A model generated the notes under the pieces. That model had not been told where the DNA came from and did not search any database. It saw only the letters and a list, made by a program, of their open reading frames with translations. 64,000 bases of DNA, taken from positions 62,001-126,000 of the forward strand of contig JADDOH010000486.1 in the NCBI GenBank assembly GCA_016648135.1. Reading direction: 5' to 3'. Positions 1-11,505 of this stretch are shown one piece after another (position 1 is the stretch's first letter; each line of letters opens with the position of its first letter). Made by a program: the position numbers and the translations under genes. This DNA is from Agrypnia vestita (lineage: Eukaryota; Arthropoda; Insecta; Trichoptera; Phryganeidae).

Positions 1-1930
1 ATTGCGCTTTACACATCGAGTAATGCGTTGTTTTGTCATTGCGAACTTCTAAAATGAATCAAATTGTATCTTTTTTTAAAGAAACGAGGTATACAGATTA
101 TTTGAAAATAAATTAAAATATTATTTAATGTGTAGAAGTAGTTTATTAATATTATTTAATATTTGAGTCACTTTAAGGTAAGATACATAATTTTTTTTTC
201 TAACTTTTATTTTTTCTCGATTTATTAAATGATTTTTTAGATTTTTAAGGTATTCCATAACAATAAATCTCAGGGAATAATATCAGAGTTTATTATGTAT
301 ATTTATTATATTCACAATATTTAAGAAATTTACAGCTGTTGAATCAATGACAGGATTCAGAAAAAAAGAGCGCGCGCTTGTGCGTGCGAGTATTTAAACT
401 ATTCTCCCATGACAAGGGTCACCATACGTACACACACATACAAAAATGTGTCTCGATTACGCGTGCGCTTGTCATTTGATTCTGACATACTCACAGATAT
501 AACAGTTATTTTTAAATTCTTGCGCTAGATGTTTAAATTTTATTTAAATTTGAATTATTTGCCCGTGGGCATAATATAAAATAAGTGGGTTTAATTTTCA
601 GTTTGTATTCATTTTACAAAAAATATATGCAATGTTTTTCTCTTTATATAAAAACATTAAATTTTTGCTCAGATTAAAAAAGTATATTTTAAACTAAAAA
701 AATAACCTTATCCACGTTATCCATTTTTAATAATTTAAAATCTCTCTAATGAAAACACTCCATTAATTAAATACCATTCATAATTACAAATCTGGTTAAT
801 TATAATTGAAAGGGAAGTAGAACAAGAAAAGAGTGAATCTCTTAATTAAAAAGTTGTATAAATAATTTCAGTATTAAGAGATCGTAACTAAAACAATTTT
901 GTGAATAGTTCCCAAAGAATGTTTTATCATCCACCAGCGGTTTCTATGAAATTCGTTTATATGTAAAATACAATTTATGTAATAATTTAGATAGTTAGCT
1001 ACAGTTAATTTTCACAATTTAATGCGTTGAGTGGTTATGACGTCATATTGCGATATACAACTCAGATACAATAAGTTCATACGAACCGTGTCTGAATCAC
1101 ATTGCACTGTTCCAGTTGAGTTTGTGTTCAGTGACTTTATTGATTAATAAAAACTTTACAACTTATTTTGTAAAATTAATGAATAATTATTGTATTGTCA
1201 TCCGGAATACGTATCTCTGCCAAATTTCTAAGCAATTCTTAGTCAAGAATGAATTATTTAAGATATTCCTCATTAACACGCAAGTGAAACTTAATAAATA
1301 CACTTTAAAAAGGTATAAAACCAAACTTTTGGAAGTCTACCATGCTTTTTTGGATAGTCTTTTAGACCATGGATAGCAATGCTTTAATTTGAATTAATTT
1401 AAAAAAATCAAGTTAGTAGAAAAATTGCCTACAATTAATGCATACTACGTCAAATTATTCCGAACAAAAGTAAAATAGTTGGATGAGGTTTGCAGAGAAT
1501 TTCAAAAACAGATGTTATTTTATTTTTGACTTTCAGATAAATCCAACGTTGCTCGCTTATGTAAATCCCTTTCCATCTCCGACTTTCCTCCACGGATCAC
1601 CACTTCCATAGATTCCCAGCACTCCCCAACAACCGTGAGTCCGTGAATGAATAATGGTTTGTGATGGTCGACATAGAGATAGATTTAATAAATTTAGAAA
1701 ATCTTAAAATAATAATATTCAAAAAAGTCAAGTATGGACATCAAAAATATATTTCTTCTGTTTGGAATCGTTTAAAAGTGAAAGCCTGGTATATCTCTTC
1801 TTAAGATTCTATGTATTACAAGAGGCTAACAAGATATTGAATGTTCAGCTATACAAGTAATATTTCTTAGATCTTTATTATACCATAGATATGATTCTGT
1901 GTTAAATTAATATCGTTTGCCAATCCTAAT
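1..1930. other. AT-rich spacer, no recognised gene
   Basis: No ORF here looks like a protein I know. The longest open frame (1116-1376, plus) is AT-rich with poor composition and no ATG at its listed start. The stretch contains a short GC-alternating segment near 370-400 and 460-475, and one CRE-like palindrome (listed separately). Nothing else structured is visible. Confidence 0.6.
1038..1045. promoter_or_regulatory. CRE-like palindrome TGACGTCA
   Basis: A perfect 8-bp TGACGTCA palindrome, the consensus site of CREB/ATF bZIP factors. An initiator-like TTCAGT lies about 90 bp downstream, in the segment reading TTGTGTTCAGTGAC. A single 8-mer occurs by chance, so function is only suggested. 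Confidence 0.3.
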
Positions 1931-1941
1931 AGACTCGACCT

Positions 1942-2672
1942 TGTGAGTAGGTGCGAACGAGCCTTTATTATCTATGAAACGGAACAGCAAGTCTCGCGTG
2001 TAGCGAGTGCTTTACTCTTATTTTAACGAAACGGACCAATCACAGGCACGCGTTACCTTTCGGCGGGTTGAGCCGGAGGCGACCGTCCTGATGGCTGAAT
2101 CCGGCCAATGGCGAGCGCCGGCGGTGAGGTCATCGCGCATAGGATGAGTCACTGCACTAGCGTGGATTTCAGAGGTATGGTGAAATCATTACTATAAAGG
2201 AGCGAACACGATATACTCAGCCCCTTCAGTTCGAGACCAGACTTGCGAGCGGGAGCGCTGCCCAACAGACTACCGACGGAGCCCTGAGTTCCAGAACATC
2301 ATTTGCGGATGGAGTTGCTGCCCGGACGTATGGAGGAATCTACCAATCATCAGTACCAGAGAGGATCATACCGCCACTGTGTAACAGCTAAGGAACATAT
2401 TTATATTATCTATTACGGTTAATTATTTTCACTATCGAAATGTATTTATTTTGGGAATATTTGAGTTCGGAATAATTGTGTAATTAAATATCACGATTGC
2501 TTGTGTGATATTGGTTCAAATCGTACGAGAATTCCTTCCAAACGGATGTATTTTTATGCAAAGCGAATTTCATACCGTTTATGCTGAAAATTGAATACAC
2601 GGAGTTCTATATGAATTACTTAGTAGCATTATAATAATTACTGTATTGCGTAGGTATTGCGCAATCATTACA
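1942..2672 (+). promoter_or_regulatory. GC-richer promoter-like block, possible solo LTR
   Basis: Against an AT-rich background this block is GC-rich and has promoter layout: CCAAT boxes at 2036-2040 and 2105-2109, TATAAAG at 2193-2199, and an initiator TCAGT at 2226-2230, about 33 bp after the TATA box. That spacing is right for an RNA polymerase II core promoter. The block can be bounded as TG (1942) to CA (2671), as in retrotransposon LTRs, and TCAGT initiators are common in insect LTRs. I could not find a clean target-site duplication (ctcg occurs near both ends but with extra bases on the left), a primer-binding site or a second LTR. Alternatives are the promoter of a cellular gene or non-coding RNA reading rightward. 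No coding exon is recognisable downstream. Confidence 0.3.
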
Positions 2673-2759
2673 CTCGGTCTACAACTAACTCTTTATGAAT
2701 CGAGTACCTCGGTATATTCAGCTTAATAAGTGGCTTCAGAATGACGAGTAAAGGACAGA

Positions 2760-3560
2760 ATGGGGAGATCTAACTAAAGATTGGGGATATCTGGTTTGTG
2801 TTAGCCTAGCTGGCTGAGGGGTGGATGATTGCCGGCACTTGGGCGTGGAACCCGCACAAGCCCCTGCAGGGCCCCTTAAAGGCGGGGTCCTCCTTGTTGC
2901 TCGGGGTCGTCAATAAACCGACCACCTAACCTCATCTGGCGCAAACTACTTAAACCAACAAAAAGGTTCCCTTTGTCTTTGGAAGGATTTCCATGCTTGA
3001 ATGCTGTAAAACCTTGATAGAAAACGTTAACTTCTATTTCGTCCTCTGTAAGAAAGACAGGGCCAGAATAAATATAAAAATCATTCACTCATATGGAATA
3101 GCTGGGATATTATAAATATGTTACTAACACTCTAACATTTGTCCAAAGTAAATGTTGCAAGATGCAGAATCGTGGGACGCCGCTCTGAAAAGGCATAATG
3201 AGATTGCACAATAATTTGTAACATCGCTGACTATGCCCGCAAAGGAGGCTAATGTCGTCATCAATTCGTACCAAAAGAGTACATGATTCTTCAAACACCG
3301 GCCTAAAAGAAAGGCGCCTCAAGACAACACACATCATCAGAAACTCGTACCAAAAGAGTACGGCCTTCTCAATTATAAGCCTAAAAGAGGGGCGTCACGG
3401 GATCACATCTCGTAAAGAAGAGATAGAGTCTCGGGATGCAGTAAGTTCCGGAGGAACAAGGGGGGCCGTTTAGTCACTTAGGAAGTCGGTCACCGGGTTT
3501 AGGCGGGCGCGGAGCCTCAACCCCTCTCAGCAGAGATGCTGAGGGTTTAAAAAACCAAAA
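2760..3560. repeat. Unrecognised GC-rich hairpin-rich block
   Basis: A GC-richer 800-bp block, probably a retroelement or its untranslated end, that I do not recognise. It contains many short hairpins: GTAC-caaaaga-GTAC twice, GCCT-aaaagaa-AGGC, TCTC-gtaaaga-AGAGA and CAGCA-ga-TGCTG near 3529-3541. On the minus strand a 70-codon open frame (2876-3088) is preceded by an acceptor-like tttcttacag and ends just before a GC-rich segment. Whether this is coding is unknown. Confidence 0.35.
3264..3395. repeat. 79-bp tandem repeat, 2 imperfect copies, hairpin units
   Basis: The CGTACC-aaaag-AGTAC hairpin at about 3267 recurs at about 3346, and the following GCCTAAAAGA hairpin at 3301 recurs at 3379, giving a unit of 78-79 bp. 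Each copy keeps both hairpins while the spacer drifts, which suggests that structure rather than plain sequence was retained. Confidence 0.55.
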
Positions 3561-6500
3561 CTTAGCATTCAAAGAAACTATTATTTCATATAAACTCACG
3601 GGCTGTTGTAGAATCCTTTCGAACAAACCATCCCCGAGACCTTATCTACTTATTTATAAAGAAGTTTCGCTTCAAAAATGTCTTATTTCGTAGATAGAAA
3701 ATATATGTATTATTTTCCCATGGAATTAATATGAACAGGTTCATGCACGTCTAGAACGAAACCATTCAAGGTAAGAATTTGCTAATACAAAGTGTTTATA
3801 ATTATTAATTTCAGTGTTATTTAATATGTGTGAATTTTTCCCTTTGCGCCGTTCGAACGATTTTACTGGTTTGTCTCAAATCGAAAATGTTTTATTTCTA
3901 ATACACGAATTCTTCTGGTGAACGTATTTTATTGTAACATAAATGTATAGATTATTAGGTTCGTTAGATGTTTTTATTACGTAATATTATGCAATTGTTT
4001 CCACACTGCTCCTATAAAAGAATTTGAAGTTATTACGATACACAACGGGGTCCTTCATCCATTAGCCGAATCATGTGCCAATTCAACGACGTATTACGAA
4101 TAGTATAGACTAAATTTAATCGAGGTTTAATTGCATTTATTATTTCTAGTAAGGGTTTGAGTGTCGGTTCCAGATTCCATTATGAGGCGGAAATAGTTCA
4201 TAATCATAGTTCGACTGTAATAGGTATTTTTGTCGCGTAAGAGGTAGCACTTTTAGGAATATAACTGTGTTTTATGTTTCGTCCCTGACGGACAGGATGG
4301 TATAGCTGTGGCTATTTAGGTAATATACTTAGTAAATGCAAAGGGCATTAGGTATTATCGATTTCGTCTGCGAACCCAAGATGTTAGAAATATTTTAGTT
4401 AACATTTTTAGTTTGCATTCAAAAGCACAATTTTCACAGAATAATTATTTTCAGTTAATACGTATTTTTAGTTAATTTATCGTATAGAATAATTTCTGAT
4501 AGTATAGAACATTATTTCATATGAAAAGTTGAATTTTAGTAGTAGTAATATTTCTGTATTGAATACTTAATTTTTAACAACTGTATCGCTACATCATATG
4601 GTTGAAGTCGACGGTTGCATCCTGTCGCTCAATCGCGCGCGCTCACATATAAGAATAATGAAATATTTGATAATCCAATATATTGTATTTTGAACGCGAC
4701 GGTTTGCTACTTACTAACCTTCATTATTTAGTAGGACCCACATTAGGGTCATCTTACATCGTTAGCCGTGAAAAGAATATGATTTACATTGATTTGCAAT
4801 GGAATGATTTGTATTATAGATTTGCTTCGCCTTATATATTCAACACACACCCCATGGGATGTCTAACTCTGGTGCCGGACCAGGAGCTATACTAAATTAT
4901 TATTAAATGTATCAAGGCCGCGATGCCCTACTATCTATCAGGATCATTACAAGGTGAAGTATTAAACTTGAATAACGATTAAATCTAAAAACTTAAGTAG
5001 TAAAATATAATTAAACTCAAGTAGAGGCAACAAAGAATATGTTTTTTTCACCTTATTTAATGATCTTCAGAAATAACATTTGTAATACCTATGTACTTTC
5101 ACTTTTGAAATCAGGGCACTGAACTAACTGAGAATACTCTCCCTTAACAAAATCGGGATAGGAACATATAATTCACATTAGTCATACTTGCCTATATATT
5201 TATTTATATAATTGTTTATTTATACTGTAAACTTTACCTGACAACACAGATTTTTCTAGTGGGACAGTATCTACGCCCTTGAGGTCACTCACGAAAACGG
5301 CTCTATATAAATGATCCAACTATTATTATTATTACAATAAATATAACATACATAAATTGTATTGATATAAATTATTGTTTTTTTTAAACCACGCTTATAT
5401 TCAAATGTACTAAAAAGTTTTAAAAAAATTCGCACAAATTTTTAGCTTCACTCTCCAAATAAAAGGGAGGCGCTTACGATATTGATGTAGACTTCAGAAT
5501 TCCATTGCTAATGGAGGGGAAAGTGCGGTGAGTAGGTAAAGCAAAAATTTTGTTTCCGAAAAATTATTTTTTTACTTGTTACATTTAAATTTAAATGTGG
5601 ACTTTTAAAAAAAACATTTTTTCATGTAACATATTATTCTGCTTTTTAATCTTCTTTTTACTCTTGTTAATCTATACTTGTAAAATCTAATTTGTGGGAG
5701 TTGCAAAAATATTAGACCCAATGGTCTATCAGCGGACCCTACCTTTCAGGGTGCGATCCGAGAGAACTATGTAAATTTGGTCGAGTCGAGGTCATGCGCC
5801 GAAGGTAGAAAAACAAAGCTTCCCGCAAATGCTGTTTGTTTGGCACGAAACTCGACATTTTCATCATTCAAAACAATAATTTTGCGTTGTGATGTGTGAT
5901 GGTATTACGACTGACTACAATTGACAGATGTTTAACCTAAAAAACAAACACATCTTCAGAAAATGTATATTGTGTCACTACACGGTGCCAGTGCCATTTA
6001 CATATGTGTGAAATCCGGAAACATAGATCCACACCTAATATAAGCCATGTCAATTTTATATAAAATCACTTCGGTAGCAAACCAACGCCATCTTTTTTTG
6101 GCCCTAATTAACTAATTTCTCATTTCAAATGTTAATTAATTAATTAGGATGGATTAATTGATGAATCTGATAATTGATTCACATTGTCATGTGTGAAAAA
6201 ATTTCAGCTCGATTGAACATTGGAAAGCGGGTGAAACGACAAACACCTGAACACAAACAAAGAGGAGAAGCGTGGCAAAAATGATATTTGATGAATTGAA
6301 TTACGAATACATAGACAGAAATACCAAAACATCATATAAAGATGTACGTGTGCAGACAGTCGTCCCCGGGGAATTTGTGTAGAGGGCTGAGAAGTGGAGA
6401 ACGTTGCGGGTGCCAAGTAATGTACATACATAAATATTTGACATGAATAAAGTTCGATTTGTGACCGACCCCTTTGATATTTTTTACCACCATAAAACGA

Positions 6501-8498
6501 TCCAACGAAAGGGTTTCTGGGACAAAAAACTCTGAAAGCGGTCAGACTGTAAAAGGATGTTGGTCGAATATAAAAAGAAGACTCGGACATTATTTCGCAA
6601 TCTGACGTCGTGTGGCTAACAACGAATGTCGAAAGATGGTCATAAACTTCGCTTCCTTGACTAACTTTCTACGCGCAGCTCAGCCCGGTTTTCAATTATA
6701 GTTTCAATTTGAAATTGTGTAAATAAGATTATTTCAGCTTTCTTTAATTGTGTAACTAATTTAAAATAAATATATTTCTCTGATGGTTTAGACAGATTGT
6801 TCTGACCACCGTAATCCTTATCCTTATAATTTCCTTTGTTTGAACTTTTGAAAGTTTCTTTCAAACGTACGTACGTACGCATTCGTCAAATAAAATAATT
6901 CTATCGTAAGTCTGAAAAAATTACACTTTGTCACTGGACTGGATATAAAATGCACTCTTAGACGTTATTTTTATCTTCATATGTTCCCACATTTTTTAAT
7001 TGATTTCATCGCTTTCAACAAAATTACTGCACTAGCTATTTTACCGGAAAAACACTGTCTGCTTTAAAACATTAAAATACTAATGTATAAATAGGGCACC
7101 GAATAAAGTATTTAATTAGCTGCCAAAATCCTCAGCAATATAACCTTGATGTTTACCAAGAATTATAGAAACGAAAAATATATTATTATTATTATTGATA
7201 TTTAATGCTTGGTTCCCGTGGAATCATAAATATTATATTCACAAAAATTTAAGACATAAAAATTAATGTAGGTACTTTGAAATTAAATATCAAATAGATA
7301 TTTGTTTTTAATCAAGCAAAGTTATGTGATATTTTGAAATACATAAATAATTAAAAATATTAATGTAACAATACACAATATATTAATTTGATTTGTGAGG
7401 TAAGAAGTGGTAGAATTTTAAGATTAAATTTTAAGATTAAATAAAATTAAAATAAATTATATATCAGAAAGTACATATGCGATTGATTGACTATTTTCCG
7501 AAAATCAACTAAACGAAGTATTACAAAAATTTCGAAACGTTCAATTTGCCCAACTGGTAACACCATCAGAAATGAGCTTTTCGTTTATGTTTTAAAATTA
7601 TTTTCCCCTGCAATATTGACGATATTCTGTATATTAAATACATGAAATACTTGTTCATAATATAATTTATAAATGTTTCATTTTATCGATGCTAAGTTGC
7701 ACAACATTATTCGATTGGATATCATTTTCTGAATTCGGCTTGTTCTAGGGGTTGCAATAGATTTAACCCTTGAGCTTATCCATTTGTGACCATTTTCGAA
7801 AATATTGTATACTCTTGGGAGAGAAGTGAGATTGGCCTGTAGTTTTGTAGCACTTTTTCTTCATTTATAATAAGGGAAGAACTACTTATGCTCTTCCTCC
7901 AGGTTTTCAGCATTGTACAAAAAAGTTATCTGGCGACCAGGTTGAATAGTTTTAAAACTCTTTCGATGAATGTTAAAAATAAATAAATCAATGAACAGAT
8001 AAACAAACAAAAAATATTATTCTCATTTATTTTTATAATAATCAGTAAACTACGTAACACTTTAATAACAAAATAATAATTTACTTGAATTTAATAATTT
8101 GGGACGGTAACAATAAAAAAAATGTAAATATAATAAAGCTTAGGTAACCGCTGATTTTCTAAAGTTTTAAAAAAAGTCGACTTTGTTATTTTTGGGCTAT
8201 ATATGTGAGGGCCAATTATATATCTCTGACCTTAACTCATGTAAATTGCGTAAAATAATGCGATGACGTTGCTTTTTATAAACGTCCGGTAAGGGTCTCA
8301 TTCGTAGTATCTTTGAGGAATATAATGTCGTGCAAAATTTCTACACTTTGTCAGGATTTTCAGTTTTTTGGTATATTAAATTCTTCGAATAAAATAATTA
8401 TGTGGGATATTTTCAGAATATCATTGAAAGATTTGGCAGACACTTCGTGGTGCAATATTATAATTTAATTTAATATAAAATGTGTTTCATTTTAAGAT
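3561..8498. other. Long AT-rich stretch without recognised gene
   Basis: About 4.9 kb with no recognisable protein. The largest open frame (6204-6590, minus, 128 codons) has no domain or composition I recognise. Simple repeats include (ATT)n near 5322-5338 and 7182-7197. The segment 6205-6235 weakly resembles the TTTCAGCTCGATTG core of the dispersed repeat found at 11.2, 29, 57-58 and 63 kb, so an old copy may lie here. Confidence 0.5.
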
Positions 8499-8538
8499 TG
8501 TAATACACACACAATATGAGTTATTAATTACTACTATA

Positions 8539-8572
8539 CTTTCGAAAGGAGCAGTCCCTCTAATCATCAGGT
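8539..8572 (-). ncRNA. Hammerhead-core-like motif (left arm)
   Basis: Read on the minus strand this shows CTGATGA, then a stem-like segment around AGAGGGACTGCT, then CGAAAG. Hammerhead ribozymes have CUGAUGA, helix II and GAAA in this order. The GAAA is followed by G instead of the usual C-pair start of helix III, and I cannot identify the cleavage-site helix. This is a core-like relic at best. Confidence 0.25.
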
Positions 8573-8588
8573 ACAGTTATTAATTATA

Positions 8589-8620
8589 CCCGATGATGAG
8601 AGGGACTGCTTTCTCGAAAC
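8589..8620 (+). ncRNA. Hammerhead-core-like motif (right arm)
   Basis: The plus strand reads CCGATGAT, then GAGAGGG-ACTG-CTTTCTC, which forms a 7-bp stem with two G-T wobbles, then GAAAC. This matches hammerhead order (CUGAUGA, helix II, GAAA) with one change in the first box (C in place of U). No NUH cleavage triplet with flanking helices I and III could be assigned by eye. Confidence 0.3.
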
Positions 8621-8763
8621 TATACTTATATTTAATAACTCATATTGGGTGTGTATTACAAAGTTAAAAGAAAACATATTATTAATTATTTTTAAAATAT
8701 TTATGTGGGATACTTTAGAGTCTTTGATGGTCTATTTTTGTACAAATTATAGTGGCGAACAGC

Positions 8764-9583
8764 TATATGTATGGGAATTATTGGTGATAGTTAAAATAGA
8801 TACTGATGTTCCCGAAAATTATCTGAATGTACCAAAGTATTGTACCAACTTACCGATGGTTACGCTATGTCTATGGGAATTATTGGTGATAGTTAAAATA
8901 GATACTGATGTTCCCGAGGATTATCTGAATGTACCAAAGTACTGTACCAACTTATCAATGGTTACGCTATATGTATGGGAATTATTGGTGATAGTTAAAA
9001 TAGATACTGATGTTCCCGAGGATTATCTGAATGTACCAAAGTACTGTACCAACTTATCAATGGTTACGCAATATGTATGGGAATTATTGGTGATAGTTAA
9101 AATAGATACTGATGTTCCCGAGGATTATCTGAATGTACCAAAGTACTGTACCAACTTATCAATGGTTACGCTATATGTATGGGAATTATTGGTGATAGTT
9201 AAAATAGATACTGATGTTCCCGAGGATTATCTGAATGTACCAAAGTATTGTACCAACTTACCGATGGTTACGCTATGTCTATGGGAATTATTGGTGATAG
9301 TTAAAATAGATACTGATGTTCCCGAGGATTATCTGAATGTACCAAAGTACTGTACCAACTTATCAATGGTTACGCTATATGTATGGGAATTATTGGTGAT
9401 AGTTAAAATAGATACTGATGTTCCCGAGGATTATCTGAATGTACCAAAGTACTGTACTGTACCAACTTACCGATGGTTATGCTATATGTATGGGAATTAT
9501 TGGTGATAGTTAAAATAGATACTGATGTTCCCGAGGATTATCTGAATGTACCAAAGTATTGTACCAACTAAGCGATGGTTACG
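8764..9583. repeat. 102-bp minisatellite, 8 copies
   Basis: The marker ATGGGAATTATTGGTG recurs at 8771, 8873, 8975, 9077, 9179, 9281, 9383 and 9490. The spacing is 102 bp each time except the last, which is 107 bp because of a 5-bp CTGTA duplication. Units differ at only a few positions, so the array is young or homogenised. Because 102 is a multiple of three, one plus-strand frame stays open over seven units (8649-9506) and would encode a 34-residue repeat. The differences do not favour silent positions and there is no promoter or domain, so I treat the ORF as a by-product. The outer ends decay: the last unit contains a stop and lacks the final segment. Confidence 0.92.
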
Positions 9584-11160
9584 CCTACTGCAATAGCAAT
9601 TACATTAATAAACCGCATGGGTTCGGATACCTACATTTTCCAAAATCTGGTGATAATTGAATAGAATAGTCTTATTCGTACATAGACTTAATTAATTCAT
9701 ATTTATTTACACTTACCTGGGTATTTGTCTACATTATTTAATTATTTTTGTTCCAGGTAATTCTTCCTGGGTGATATTCGGTTTCTAGGTAATTTAGAAT
9801 GTGTATATGAAAAAAATACAATTCGCCTTAGGATTAATTTGAATACATATTTAACATGCACACAATACTGATAATAATTAAATATATTAAAATAAATCTC
9901 TGTCGTTCCTTCTTTCCTTTTTATTAATGATTTAATATTCATCAAGATGCGTAAATGAAGCAATATAATGATTGTATGTACCTACTCGTATAAATATTCA
10001 AAGCAAAAGTAGATTTCGTGTACAAGCAGAAATAAATCGACCTGAAACAAAAATTCTGGTAGTGGATTATGTAAATGTTTTGCCAGACACTTCCCAAATA
10101 GCAAAATGCGAGGTAGTCAAGGGTCAATTATTTGTGTGCGTTGAACATGAACACGGGTGATGGTGAGCAGAAAATTCCAAGAGGCATTCAATCAGCTAAA
10201 GTGGCTGTGAGCCTATTTGTAAGAAAATGGAAAGACAGAGACTTGAAGCAAGCGGATAATATTATGTTGTTTCACACGTGCTTGTGATCTTCATGTACGC
10301 AGCGAAGACTTGTTGGATGGTTCGCGATAGCGACACGCGCGAGACACCACCATCAATATCTACAGCTAGAGAGGAACCCGTATTCCACGGACAACGCGAT
10401 GCAAAGTGTGTCAGTCAACACTGGCATAAAAAAAAAAAGAAGAAGAAGATATTTTCATATTATTATTATTTTTTACAAAAATATTTGTGAGGAGGTACTG
10501 TATTTTTTCACGTATTACATATAATTTGGGATTTCAACACCTTTTTTCCAAACAAAAAAATCACTCCAAGAGCAAAATAAAGAAAGCTTTTGTTGTTTAC
10601 GTACCATTTCCGATCAAAGATAGCGGAAGTTGTCTCTTCTTTTAAAAACTGGGCTCGTGAACACAGAGATCAAGTGGCGGCGGAAATGTTATCAACGGAT
10701 AATGTGGACGAAACGAAAGAGACCGTCGCTGCGGATTGTTGTATTGGAGAGAACGAGAAGGGCTGCGCGGAGGGATGGTGGTAGGAAGCAAGATGACGAG
10801 CGGGTGGCGGGGCGGGGCGAGTGGAAGGCTGAATAAATTCTAATGTCTACACTGGTCCCCGCTCCCGGGTCATATTTATTTACATTTGTTTCTTCCTTTT
10901 CTTCGAGTTTTAAAATCTTTACATTAACGGTAAAACAAAGAAGTTCCCTCGGTCTTTGTTAATCTGTAACAAAACGGAAGAGCTTGTTATTCTTAGCACA
11001 TTGGGTTTTATGGAAAGGCGTCTTTCTTAACGACCAATTTTCTATGAAAAACATACGGTCTCCTTTTTAGAATTTGAATAAATATTCATACAATATAAAA
11101 AAGTACTCGAAAGTATATTACGTTCTGAATAAATCGATACGTTGCAAAATAAAAATTAAA
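9584..11160. other. No recognised gene; A/GAA-rich tail and short GC-richer patch
   Basis: An A-run followed by (AGA)n at about 10428-10450 looks like the tail of a retroposed sequence read on the plus strand. Preceding it, the frame starting at 10278 contains FMYAAKTCW, faintly like the LINE segment before the C-terminal domain, but this is too weak to call. A GC-richer patch at 10610-10830 has two overlapping short open frames with no recognisable product. Confidence 0.4.
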
Positions 11161-11162
11161 AA

Positions 11163-11505
11163 TTTAACCCATAAAAACCAAGTTTTTATTATACTCCCTT
11201 TCTCATTTACTACTTGAAACATTTTTTTCGCTTTACCTGCGCGTTGGGCTTCGGTCGGGCGACGCTACGGAAGTAAGTAATAAAAAAATTCCATAAATCC
11301 AAAATTATCTATAATCAGGTTTCGCGTCTACCAGACGCGTTGAAATATTTTCATACAACTTAATAAGTTGTATGAAAAAACCATTCGCCACGAGTCTGCT
11401 TGCAAAGTTTCAGCTCGATTGGATCACGGGAAAGGGGTTTAAAATGGATCCAAAGTTTTTTCGTCAGACAAGAAGACAAGCAGACGCCACGAGTTAATTT
11501 AAAGG
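11163..11505 (+). mobile_element. Dispersed repeat family A, copy 1 (diverged)
   Basis: It starts with AACCCATAAAAACCAAG and ACTCCCTTT and ends with CAGACGCCACGAGTTAAT followed by AAAGGGAGT. The same ends and the core TTTCAGCTCGATTGGATCAC recur at 29.0-29.6 kb, 57.3-58.2 kb (twice) and 63.3-64.0 kb. The centre of this copy is replaced or strongly diverged: GCGCGTTGGGCTTCGGTCGG is not in the others, and a small hairpin ACAACTTAATAAGTTGT lies at 11356-11372. The family is non-coding and unclassified. The ACTCCCTTT/AAAGGGAGT pair acts like a short terminal inverted repeat. Confidence 0.65.

Larger units (their letters stand above)
8499..8660. mobile_element. Foldback MITE, about 162 bp
   Basis: Two arms of about 70 bp, TGTAATACACAC... 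at 8499 and its inverted copy ending ...GTGTGTATTACA at 8660, pair along nearly their full length. Only a short AT loop (about 8573-8588) separates them. Such near-complete hairpins are typical of non-autonomous DNA elements or of inverted retroelement ends. A short TTAA-containing sequence flanks both sides but no clear target duplication is visible. Each arm contains a hammerhead-like core (listed separately). The 102-bp minisatellite starts about 100 bp to the right. Confidence 0.7.

Noticed and set aside
6204..6590. 128-codon minus-strand frame
   Set aside because: No recognisable motif, low-information composition, no promoter or splice sites.
8649..9506. 285-codon ORF as a repeat protein gene
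   Set aside because: It is fully explained by a 102-bp minisatellite whose unit is divisible by three; no promoter, domain or codon-level selection is visible, and the start is not supported.
8764..9583. CRISPR array
   Set aside because: The whole 102-bp unit repeats, with no short repeat alternating with unique spacers, and the host is eukaryotic.
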